Of a DNA stretch of 64,000 bases, positions 35,468 to 43,171 are shown piece after piece. How positions within the stretch are numbered: the first letter of the stretch is position 1; the number at the start of each line of letters is the position of its first letter. The DNA lies in NCBI RefSeq assembly GCF_013371465.1, contig NZ_JABWDU010000007.1, positions 248,001 through 312,000 on the forward strand, in the 5' to 3' direction. Source of the DNA: Ensifer oleiphilus. Its GTDB lineage: Bacteria; Pseudomonadota; Alphaproteobacteria; Rhizobiales; Rhizobiaceae. The position numbers were made by a program, and so were the translations under genes. The notes beneath the pieces were generated by a model. It saw only the letters and a program-made list of their open reading frames with translations, was not told the DNA's origin and did not search any database.

Positions 35468-37186
35468 TCAGCGCAATCCCGCCTGGGCGTGATAAAGCCG
35501 GCTATAGGTGCCCTTGGCAGCGAGCAGCGTGTCGTGCGGTCCCTGTTCGCTGATGCCGTTCGCATCGACGACGATGATGCGATCGGCGTCCCGGATCGTC
35601 GCCAGACGATGGGCGATGACGAGCGTCGTGCGGCCCTTGGAAAGCTCGGCGAGCGACTGCTGGATCGCCTTCTCGGTCTCGGTGTCGAGCGCAGACGTCG
35701 CTTCGTCGAGGATCAAGATCGAGGGGTTCTTCAGGAACATCCGGGCGATGGCGAGCCGCTGCTTCTGACCGCCGGAAAGCTTGACGCCGCGCTCGCCGAT
35801 CACCGTGTCCATGCCTTCGGGCAGCGCTGCGATCATGTCGTCCAGTTTGGCGCGGCGGGCGGCACCGAGGATATCGGCTTCGCTGGCGCCCAGGCGCCCA
35901 TAACCGATGTTGTCGCGGATGGTGCCCGCAAACAGGAACACATCCTGTTGGACGATGCCGATCTGTCCACGAAGCGAGGCGAGCTTGATGTCGCGGATGT
36001 CGATGCCGTCGACGGTGATGCTGCCTTCGGCAACCTCGTAGAAGCGCGGCAGCAGCGAGCAGATCGTCGTCTTGCCGGCGCCTGACGGGCCGACGAAGGC
36101 GACGGTTTCTCCGGCCTTGATCGTCAGGTCGATGTTGGAGATTGTCGGCTTGTCGGCGCTGTAGCCGAAGCAGACGTTGCGATAGGCGATGTCGCCGCGC
36201 AGGCCCTTCACGTCGACCGCATCGGGGCGATCTTCGATGTCGGGCTCGGTCTCCATCAACTCTATGAAGCGCCTGAAGCCGGCGATGCCCTTGGGATAGG
36301 TCTCGATGACCGAGTTGATCTTCTCGACGGGGCGGAAGAAGACGCCGACGAGAAGCAGGAAGCCGATGAAGCCGCCATTGGTCAATTGTCCGGTCAGGAC
36401 GAAATAGCTGCCGGTGATCATCACGATCAATTGCGTCAGCCGCATGCTCATGTAGCTGAGCGAGGTGCTGGCGGCCATGATCCGATAGGCCTCGAGCTTC
36501 GTCTGGCGGTAGTTCTGGTTGTCGGTCTCAAACAGGCTGCGCTCGTGCTCTTCGTTGGCAAAGGCCTGGACCACACGGATGCCGCCGACATTTTCCTCGA
36601 TGCGGGCGTTGAAGTCGCCGACGCGGCCGTAGAGGTTGCGGAAATTATTGGCCATGCGGCCGCCGTAGCGGCTGGTGACCCAAGCGGTGATCGGCACGAC
36701 GGCGGCCGTAATGAGCGCCAGTTGCCAGTGCACCGTCATCATCAACAGCAAGGCGCCGATGAAGGTCATGATTGCGATGAACAGGTCCTCCGGGCCGTGA
36801 TGGGCGACTTCGCCGATCTCTTCCAGGTCTTTCGTCAGGCGGCCGACGAGATGGCCGGTCTTCTGATTGTCGAAGAAGCTGAAGGAGAGCTTCTGCAAAT
36901 GGTCGAAAGCAAGGCGGCGCATATCCGTCTCGATGTTGATGCCGAGCATGTGCCCCCAATAGGTGACCGTCGCCATCAGGCCCGTGTTAACGAGATAGAC
37001 GATGAGTAGACCGACGGAGGCCAGCAGGATCAGCGTCCATTCCTGGCTGGGCAGCAGCTGGTCGACGAACAGCTTCACCGCGACCGGAAAACCCAGCTCC
37101 AACAGGCCGGACAAAACCGCGCAGGTGAAATCGAGAATGAAGAGGCCGCGATAGGGCCGGTAGAACGCGAAGAAGCGCTTCAACAT
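35468..37186 (-). CDS. ABC exporter, fused membrane and ATPase domains
   Basis: A 572-residue half-transporter of the MsbA/multidrug type that works as a homodimer. The N-terminal six-helix domain runs to about residue 310. The ATPase has Walker A G-P-S-G-A-G-K-T, signature L-S-G-G-Q-K-Q-R, Walker B I-L-I-L-D-E-A-T and H-loop I-A-H-R. ATG 37186 (M-L-K-R-F-F-A-F-Y-R-P-Y) fits the family; the frame to 37642 covers unrelated sequence. No obvious ribosome site. Substrate unknown. Confidence 0.88.
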   Translation of the reverse strand: MLKRFFAFYRPYRGLFILDFTCAVLSGLLELGFPVAVKLFVDQLLPSQEWTLILLASVGLLIVYLVNTGLMATVTYWGHMLGINIETDMRRLAFDHLQKLSFSFFDNQKTGHLVGRLTKDLEEIGEVAHHGPEDLFIAIMTFIGALLLMMTVHWQLALITAAVVPITAWVTSRYGGRMANNFRNLYGRVGDFNARIEENVGGIRVVQAFANEEHERSLFETDNQNYRQTKLEAYRIMAASTSLSYMSMRLTQLIVMITGSYFVLTGQLTNGGFIGFLLLVGVFFRPVEKINSVIETYPKGIAGFRRFIELMETEPDIEDRPDAVDVKGLRGDIAYRNVCFGYSADKPTISNIDLTIKAGETVAFVGPSGAGKTTICSLLPRFYEVAEGSITVDGIDIRDIKLASLRGQIGIVQQDVFLFAGTIRDNIGYGRLGASEADILGAARRAKLDDMIAALPEGMDTVIGERGVKLSGGQKQRLAIARMFLKNPSILILDEATSALDTETEKAIQQSLAELSKGRTTLVIAHRLATIRDADRIIVVDANGISEQGPHDTLLAAKGTYSRLYHAQAGLR

Positions 37187-37421
37187 GACAACCGCACTCA
37201 CATGGGCAGCCGCTTGGGAGCAGCAGTAAAATCTGAGCTCAAATGTCATGTTTTTAGTCGGAAGCCAACAGATATGCGACCGAAAAGCGAAGAGACGTTG
37301 GCACAAATCACACCAACCCGGGCGTGTGATCCCGCGATGAGGCGAAAGCCGGGGCGGGAGGAAGAAAACGTTAACCATAAGCTTCGTAGAAGAGGGAATC
37401 ACCAGGGGAGAAAATGAAGCA

Positions 37422-37721
37422 ATGGCAGCCGATAGATCAGATGAAGCAGTGGTGTTTGGCGGGCGCGAGGTCGTTCCGTTTCCGATGGCAAGAAGACTGA
37501 GCACCATTCGCATCTGCGCTGCCGACCTCGAAGATCTCCATGGTGACGATGCCGTAAAATATTGGCGGCGCGAATGCCGGAAGCTTGCCGACGAGTTGCT
37601 TGCGCTCGGTTGCTCCGACGAAGAGATGCGCGCTGAGGTCATGGCATTTCAGGCTGAGGTGCAGGCCGAACTCTGGCAGCGCCATCAGTCCCGGCTTTCC
37701 ACTGGCGCGGTCAGCCAGTAA
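37422..37721 (+). CDS. DUF6074-like small protein
   Basis: A 99-residue protein resembling the rhizobial DUF6074 family: V-V-P-F-P-M-A-R-R-L-S-T-I-R near residue 17, then a helix with Y-W-R-R-E-C-R-K-L-A-D-E-L and a closing A-F-Q-A-E-V-Q-A-E-L. GGGGAG lies 11 bases before the ATG, a little far. Function unknown. It stands between two genes of the other strand and probably has its own promoter. Confidence 0.65.
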   Translation: MAADRSDEAVVFGGREVVPFPMARRLSTIRICAADLEDLHGDDAVKYWRRECRKLADELLALGCSDEEMRAEVMAFQAEVQAELWQRHQSRLSTGAVSQ

Positions 37722-37766
37722 AGCGACAGTCCGCACCCCACATCACTGGTCGGTCGGTCGAAGCTA

Positions 37767-38507
37767 TCAGGCTACGCCGCCATTGGCGCGCAGGACCTGG
37801 CCGTTGACCCAGCCGGCGTCGGGACCGACAACAAACGATACAACACTGGCGACATCCCCCGGCTGGCCGAGCCGCTCCAGCGGCGGCATCTTGGCAAACT
37901 GGGCGACAAGTTCTTCGCTCTTGCCCGACAGGAACAGATCGGTCGCTATCGGGCCCGGCGCCACGGCGTTGACGGTGATGTCGCGGCCGCGCAGCTCCTT
38001 GGCGAAGACGTGCGTCAGGGCTTCCACTGCGGCCTTGGTGGCGTTGTAGACGGCATAGCCAGGCAGGTTGAGGGCGAGCGTGGTCGAGGAGAAATTGACG
38101 ATCCTGCCGCCGTTGCGCATGCGTTTTGCCGCTTCGCGAAGTGTGTTGAAGGTGCCCTTGGTGTTGATGGCGAAATGGCGGTCGAATTCCTCGTCGCTGG
38201 TTTCGGCAAGCGCCGCCGTCTTCAGGATCCCGGCGTTGTTGACCACCACGTCGATGCTGCCGACGGCGGCTTCGGTTGCGTCGAACATGCGCCTGACCGC
38301 TTCGGGATCGGCGACATCGGCCCTGGCGGTCAGGGCGCGACCGCCTTTCTCTTCGATCCTGTGTGCCAGTTTCTCGGCGGAAGCGGCGTCACCGGCGTAG
38401 TTGATAACGACCGTGAAGCCGTCGGCGGCCAGGCGTTCGGCAATGGCCGCGCCGATGCCGCGCGAGGCGCCGGTCACGATGGCGACCCTGTTGGATTGAT
38501 CCTGCAT
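37767..38507 (-). CDS. SDR-family oxidoreductase (3-oxoacyl reductase-like)
   Basis: A 246-residue classical short-chain dehydrogenase. The cofactor motif is T-G-A-S-R-G-I-G near residue 12, followed by N-N-A-G, S-S at the catalytic serine and Y-A-V-Y-N-A-T-K-A-A for the Tyr-x-x-x-Lys pair (the second Y of the motif is catalytic), ending V-N-G-Q-V-L-R-A-N-G-G. Substrate unknown. It is divergent from a LysR gene, which is its likely regulator, with an inverted repeat between them. Confidence 0.87.
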   Translation of the reverse strand: MQDQSNRVAIVTGASRGIGAAIAERLAADGFTVVINYAGDAASAEKLAHRIEEKGGRALTARADVADPEAVRRMFDATEAAVGSIDVVVNNAGILKTAALAETSDEEFDRHFAINTKGTFNTLREAAKRMRNGGRIVNFSSTTLALNLPGYAVYNATKAAVEALTHVFAKELRGRDITVNAVAPGPIATDLFLSGKSEELVAQFAKMPPLERLGQPGDVASVVSFVVGPDAGWVNGQVLRANGGVA

Positions 38508-38573
38508 GATGCTTCTCCTTGGGTGCGAAGCGGAATTGCTTCGTTGACGGGGAGAAAATGACGTCTTCCTTGT

Positions 38574-38611
38574 TCCGGATAATCATGCGTAACCTGGCAA
38601 CATAATCCGGA
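38574..38611. promoter_or_regulatory. Inverted TCCGGAT repeat between SDR and LysR genes
   Basis: TCCGGAT (38574-38580) and ATCCGGA (38605-38611) are exact reverse complements 24 bases apart, in the 116-base divergent gap. This suits a LysR-type activator/autorepressor site. Inference from position and symmetry. Confidence 0.4.
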
Positions 38612-38623
38612 GATCACGAACAA

Positions 38624-39517
38624 ATGGACAGGTTCGATGCCATGCGCGTGTTTTCACGTGTCGTCGAGAGGCGCAGCTTCACGCAGGCCGCTGATGATCT
38701 CGGCTTGCCTCGCTCCACGGTGACAGACGCAGTCAAGCAACTGGAGGCACGGCTGGGCGTTCGCTTGCTGCAACGCACGACGCGGCATGTCAGCCCGACA
38801 TTGGACGGTGCGGCCTACCATCAGCGGTGCCTCTCCATTCTCGACGATATCGAGGATGCGGAAGGTGCCTTCGCCGGCGCCAAACCCAAGGGCCTGCTGC
38901 GCATCGACGTGCATGGCACCCTGGCACGACACTTCGTGCTGCCGAGCCTGCCTGCCTTTCTTGCGGCCTATCCGGAGATCGAGCTTTACATGAGCGAGGG
39001 CGACCGGCTCGTCGACCTTGTGCGCGAGGGGATCGATTGTGTGCTGCGGGTCGGCGAGCCGCAGGACAGCGACATGATCGGGCGGCGCATGACGATGCTG
39101 GACGAGATCACCTGCGCGGCACCCAGCTACATTGCCCTCCGCGGCAGGCCTGAAAGTTTCGACGCGCTGGAAGGGCATCGCATGGTCGGCTTCCGTTCGT
39201 CGACTTCAGGCGATCCGATACCGCTCGAATTCCAGGTGGGTGGCAAGGTCGAGCATGTTACCTTGCCGGTGACGGTCGCGGTCAATGCCGCCGAAAGCTT
39301 CGTCGCCGCCGCAAGGCTGGGGCTCGGGCTTATCCAGGTGCCGCGATACCATGTCGAGCGCGATCTGCGTGAGGGTCGGTTGGTCGAGGTGCTTGAGAGC
39401 TGCCGTCCGACGCCGACGCCGGTTTTCCTGCTTTATCCGCGCAACCGCCAGCTTTCGCCGCGCGTGCGCGTCTTCATCGACTGGCTGGCCGGTGTGTTCG
39501 CCAAGGGCGGCGGTTGA
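38624..39517 (+). CDS. LysR-family transcriptional regulator
   Basis: A 297-residue regulator. The winged helix occupies residues 1-60 (F-S-R-V-V-E-R-R-S-F-T-Q-A-A-D-D-L-G-L-P-R-S-T-V-T) and the effector domain follows from about residue 90 (G-L-L-R-I-D-V-H-G-T-L-A-R-H-F-V-L-P). It belongs to the DhcR/PecT-like branch that commonly sits opposite an SDR gene. It probably controls the divergent SDR through the inverted TCCGGAT repeat. Confidence 0.88.
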   Translation: MDRFDAMRVFSRVVERRSFTQAADDLGLPRSTVTDAVKQLEARLGVRLLQRTTRHVSPTLDGAAYHQRCLSILDDIEDAEGAFAGAKPKGLLRIDVHGTLARHFVLPSLPAFLAAYPEIELYMSEGDRLVDLVREGIDCVLRVGEPQDSDMIGRRMTMLDEITCAAPSYIALRGRPESFDALEGHRMVGFRSSTSGDPIPLEFQVGGKVEHVTLPVTVAVNAAESFVAAARLGLGLIQVPRYHVERDLREGRLVEVLESCRPTPTPVFLLYPRNRQLSPRVRVFIDWLAGVFAKGGG

Positions 39518-39526
39518 TCCGAAGCG

Positions 39527-40747
39527 TCAGTCCGTCAACAGTTCCGGATCCCAGGTGAACAGTTCCTTGGCGCGGGCAATTCCGCGCAGGGCGAAACGCC
39601 CCAGAGAAACAGCGTCCGCCTGCAGTTGCTGCGGGCAGGCCTCGACGAAATCCGCCGACATTATCACCTGCCGCTCGATCGAGCGGCACATCGAAGCGAT
39701 GCGGCTGACCTCGTTGACAGCGGGGCCAACGACGGTGAAATCGAGACGGTTCTGGCTGCCGATATTGCCGTAGAAGACCTCGCCGATGTGCAGGCCGAGA
39801 TAGACATCGGTCGTCGGCTTTCCCTGTTCTTCCCGGCGTGCGTTCAACGCCACCAGCATGCGCCGCAATTGCCGCTCGGCGGCAATGGCATTGGTGCAGG
39901 CGGTCTTCGGCTCCTCGGCATTGAAGATGGCGAGCACGCCGTCGCCGATCAGCTTGAGCACGCTGCCGCCGTGATCGTGGATCGCCGAGATGACCATGCC
40001 CGAATAGTCGTTGAGGAAGGGAATGATCTCTTCCGGCGCGGCAGTGTCGGAGATCCTTGTGTAGTTGCGCAGGTCGGAAAACCACATGACGGTTTCGATG
40101 CGTTCGGCCTCTCCGCGCACGATGCTGCCTTCGACCACGCGCCGGCCGGCGTCGGCGCCGAGATAGACGTCGGCAAGCGTGCCGATGATGCGGACGCAGG
40201 ACGTGGTCTTCACAGCCAGCGCCAGGGTGGGTAGCAGAATGCGAAGGGCCGCGATCTCCTCGTCGGTAAAACCGCTTTGCCGACGCGTGGTCCAATAGGA
40301 ATAGAAACAGTCCATTTCGCCGACGCGGCCCCGGTCGGTGAAATGGTGGATCATGTTGACGCAGTCCGTATGGCCTTCGTCCTTCAGGCGGTCGAGGACC
40401 TGGTAGGGCACCGAAGGCTCGTGGGCGAGACGCACGCGCCGTTCCGGCTCTTGCGCCGTCAGCATATGGTAGAAGATCGAGCGCTGCCAGTTGGTCAGGG
40501 CTTCGCCGCCGACGGTCGAAGCATATTGAACGACTTCCGGCGTGACATCGCTCTCGCTGTTCCATTGGAACGCGCGTCCTTCGAACTCCGGATGCAGCGT
40601 GTCGATCAACCCTTGCGCCCGGGCGAGGTCGATGCCTGCGGCGCGACATTTCTCACAGAAGCCGGCAAGCATCTCGGGTTCTTCCAGGCCCTTCAGTCCC
40701 TCCTCGGACAGCCAGAGAACGATGTCGCGGATCTGTTCGTTGTTCAT
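39527..40747 (-). CDS. Class III adenylate/guanylate cyclase
   Basis: A 406-residue cyclase. The first half (to about residue 210) is a sensory region seen in several rhizobial cyclases, with W-Q-R-S-I-F-Y-H-M-L and no membrane helix. The catalytic domain has both metal aspartates, D225 in W-F-S-D-L-R-N-Y-T and D269 in L-I-G-D-G-V-L-A-I-F, and later D-F-T-V-V-G-P-A-V-N. It is expected to make cAMP or cGMP in the cytoplasm in response to an unknown signal. It converges on the LysR gene with a 9-base gap. Confidence 0.88.
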   Translation of the reverse strand: MNNEQIRDIVLWLSEEGLKGLEEPEMLAGFCEKCRAAGIDLARAQGLIDTLHPEFEGRAFQWNSESDVTPEVVQYASTVGGEALTNWQRSIFYHMLTAQEPERRVRLAHEPSVPYQVLDRLKDEGHTDCVNMIHHFTDRGRVGEMDCFYSYWTTRRQSGFTDEEIAALRILLPTLALAVKTTSCVRIIGTLADVYLGADAGRRVVEGSIVRGEAERIETVMWFSDLRNYTRISDTAAPEEIIPFLNDYSGMVISAIHDHGGSVLKLIGDGVLAIFNAEEPKTACTNAIAAERQLRRMLVALNARREEQGKPTTDVYLGLHIGEVFYGNIGSQNRLDFTVVGPAVNEVSRIASMCRSIERQVIMSADFVEACPQQLQADAVSLGRFALRGIARAKELFTWDPELLTD

Positions 40748-40876
40748 TGCGGGTCCCGCTCGTAAGCTGCCGGTGGATTGCGCTGGCGCGAGCCGTGCAC
40801 GCTATCAATAGCCGAGTCCGGCATGAGAACAAGCAACCCTTCAGACCTTGCCAAGGTTCCAAGGCATCCCCGCACT

Positions 40877-41779
40877 TCAGGCCTCGAGCAGGTAGGAAGG
40901 CGCTGCGCGCAACCGCGCAATGTCGCGCAGCGGTGGCTGACCGAAAAGGCGGGCATATTCGCGCGAGAATTGCGACGGGCTGTCATAGCCGACATGGTGG
41001 CCCGCCGTCGCCGCGTCGATGGACTGGCCGAGGATCAGCCGGCGGGCTTCCTGCAGCCGAAGCTGCTTTTGGTATTGCAGCGGGCTCATCGCCGTCACCG
41101 CCTTGAAATGCTGGTGAAAGGACGAAAGGCCCATATTGGCTCTTGCCGCCAGATCTTCGATGCGCAGCGGCTTGCGAAAGTCGCGTTTGATGACTTCGAT
41201 CGCGCGGGTGACCTGGGTCAGCTTGCTCTCGGACCGGGCGATCTGGCGCAGGCGATGGCCCTGTTCGCCCATCAGCAGCCGGTAGAGGATCTCGCGCTCC
41301 GCCAGTGGCGCCAGCAGGTCTGCTTCGTCCGGCCGGTCGAGCAGGCGCAGCAGCCGGACGATGGCATCAAGCAGTTCAGGTGTCGTATCGCTGAGAAACA
41401 GGCCGGGCCCGGGCACGCGGGCATCGAGCGGCGAGGACCCCATCTCGATCACCAGTGCGCTCAACATGGCCGGATTCAGATCGAGGCGCAGGCAGAGATA
41501 GGGCTTTTCCGCCGATGCGTCGATGACCTGTCCGATGACCGGCAGGTCGACCGAAACTGTGAGATACCGGTTGGGATCGTAGGTTTGCACCGTATCACCC
41601 AGCATCACCTGCTTGGATCCTTGCGCGATGAAACAGACTGCGGGTTGATGCAACGTATGGATCGGTTCGGTCGGGCTCGACGACCGGATCAGGATGAGGC
41701 GCGGTATCCGTGTCGACAGCACGCCGTCGATGCCGCTGTTGCGCGCCATCAGGTGCTGGAATTCTTCGAGATTGCCCAA
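40877..41779 (-). CDS. AraC-family transcriptional regulator
   Basis: About 300 residues: an AraC_N-type effector domain (H-T-L-H-Q-P-A-V-C-F-I-A-Q-G-S-K, Y-L-T-V-S-V-D-L-P-V) and a double helix-turn-helix at the C-terminus (I-E-D-L-A-A-R-A-N-M-G-L-S-S-F-H-Q-H-F-K and V-G-Y-D-S-P-S-Q-F-S-R-E-Y). No ATG fits the family start. I propose TTG 41779 because AAGGAAAA lies just before it; ATG 41749 is the alternative and would drop ten residues. It is downstream of an SDR and an Atu4866-type gene on the same strand. Confidence 0.8.
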   Translation of the reverse strand: MGNLEEFQHLMARNSGIDGVLSTRIPRLILIRSSSPTEPIHTLHQPAVCFIAQGSKQVMLGDTVQTYDPNRYLTVSVDLPVIGQVIDASAEKPYLCLRLDLNPAMLSALVIEMGSSPLDARVPGPGLFLSDTTPELLDAIVRLLRLLDRPDEADLLAPLAEREILYRLLMGEQGHRLRQIARSESKLTQVTRAIEVIKRDFRKPLRIEDLAARANMGLSSFHQHFKAVTAMSPLQYQKQLRLQEARRLILGQSIDAATAGHHVGYDSPSQFSREYARLFGQPPLRDIARLRAAPSYLLEA

Positions 41780-41895
41780 TGCCGTTTTCCTTCGCGGGGG
41801 AATGTCGCCCTGAAAAGGTTGACCTTTTCCGGGCACAAGTTCAATGGCGTAACGTGGGGAGCGGCTGATATCGTCGGCTGCCGCTCCCTCTTGGC

Positions 41896-42246
41896 CTATT
41901 CTTCCCGGCTCAAGACCATGCCGCCGTGGTAGAGCACTCCGTCGGCAAAATCGCCATCGGCGGTAAAGCCGGTATCGTCGACATAGTCGATATGATTGCC
42001 GGTGACCCAATAACGGCCCTGATAGGAGCTCTGCCGCTTGCCGCGCGCTTCGTCGTAACGGCCACACGGCAAGAGGTGGTGGCGGACATGCCCGTCTTCA
42101 GTCACCCACATGCCGACATAGGGGTGCGGCGCCTGCTGCATGATTTTCTCCGGTGCCGATGATGGATCTGGCGAGATGGCGGAAAGGACAAGGCCGAACG
42201 CCGTCCAGGCTTCCGATGCCGTTGCTGTTGGAAAACTGCGGTTCAT
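41896..42246 (-). CDS. Atu4866-domain protein
   Basis: A 116-residue protein containing the Atu4866 domain, a small beta-rich fold named after an Agrobacterium protein: Y-V-G-M-W-V-T-E-D-G-H-V-R-H, then L-L-P-C-G-R-Y-D-E-A-R and Y-Q-G-R-Y-W-V-T-G-N-H-I-D-Y. ATG 42246 gives a short hydrophobic N-terminus; a start at about 42159 would give the bare domain. It lies 25 bases after the SDR gene and is probably co-transcribed. Function unknown; often found with SDRs and AraC regulators. Confidence 0.75.
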   Translation of the reverse strand: MNRSFPTATASEAWTAFGLVLSAISPDPSSAPEKIMQQAPHPYVGMWVTEDGHVRHHLLPCGRYDEARGKRQSSYQGRYWVTGNHIDYVDDTGFTADGDFADGVLYHGGMVLSREE

Positions 42247-42271
42247 CTGCGTGCGCTCCGCTCGAGCCGGA

Positions 42272-43006
42272 TCAGTGCGGGCTTGCCGTCGGGCGCACGA
42301 TGATCTCGCTGACATCGACGTCGTCAGGCTGCTCGATGGCATAGGTGATGGCCCGGGCGATGGCGGTGGCCGGGATGGCTATGCGCCGGAAGTCGCGCAT
42401 TGCTCCGCGCGCGGTCTCGTCGGAGATGCTGTCCGCCAGTTCCGATTCGGTGACGCCCGGCGAGACGACGCTGACGCGGATGCGATCTGTCTCCTGTCGA
42501 AGGCCATCGGAGATCGCCCGGACGGCAAACTTGGTCGCGCAATAGACAGCCGCAGTCGGCGAGACCGCATGACCACCGATCGACGACAGGTTGACGATCT
42601 GTCCGCTGCCTTGCTCGTTCATGACGGGCAGACTGGCGGCAATGCCGTTCAGCACACCGCGGATGTTGACATCGATCATCCGGTTCCACTCGTCGACCTT
42701 GAGAGCGGAAAGCGGTGACAGCGGCATGACGCCGGCATTGTTGACGATGACATCGAGCCGGCCGAATTCGGAAACAGCATGGGCAACGAAGGCCTGCGTG
42801 TCGGCAAGGTCGGTAACATCGAGCGCTTGGAAGCTGGCGGTGCCGCCGGCGTCGCGGATTTCGCCGGCAAGGGTCGCCAGCCGATCGGTACGGCGGGCGC
42901 CGAGAACGACGCGGGCCCCGGCTGCTGCCAGATATCGGGCTGTAGCCTCGCCAATTCCGCTGCTGGCACCTGTGATGGCGACGACTTTTCCTTGAAGTTC
43001 GGACAT
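42272..43006 (-). CDS. SDR-family NAD(P)-dependent oxidoreductase
   Basis: A 244-residue classical SDR with T-G-A-S-S-G-I-G at residue 12, D-V-I-V-N-N-A-G, the catalytic S-S-I-G-G and Y-C-A-T-K-F-A. It resembles the YdfG-like serine/3-hydroxy acid dehydrogenases in length and in the V-S-P-G-V-T-E-S-E-L region. It heads a short minus-strand set with the Atu4866-type gene and then an AraC regulator. Substrate unknown. Confidence 0.87.
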   Translation of the reverse strand: MSELQGKVVAITGASSGIGEATARYLAAAGARVVLGARRTDRLATLAGEIRDAGGTASFQALDVTDLADTQAFVAHAVSEFGRLDVIVNNAGVMPLSPLSALKVDEWNRMIDVNIRGVLNGIAASLPVMNEQGSGQIVNLSSIGGHAVSPTAAVYCATKFAVRAISDGLRQETDRIRVSVVSPGVTESELADSISDETARGAMRDFRRIAIPATAIARAITYAIEQPDDVDVSEIIVRPTASPH

Positions 43007-43171
43007 GTCTGGTTCCTTTCAAGATGGGCCGAGGACCTCCCCGGCTCTGAAAGTCACCATGCGCTATCCGCTCTATGGAGCGGTAGAACAGCACTCCGGC
43101 ATCCTTGCACGATTCTCCGAAAGGTTCGCGACCATACTGCCCGGCGCGCGGCAGGCACTGGTGCCGTTGAG

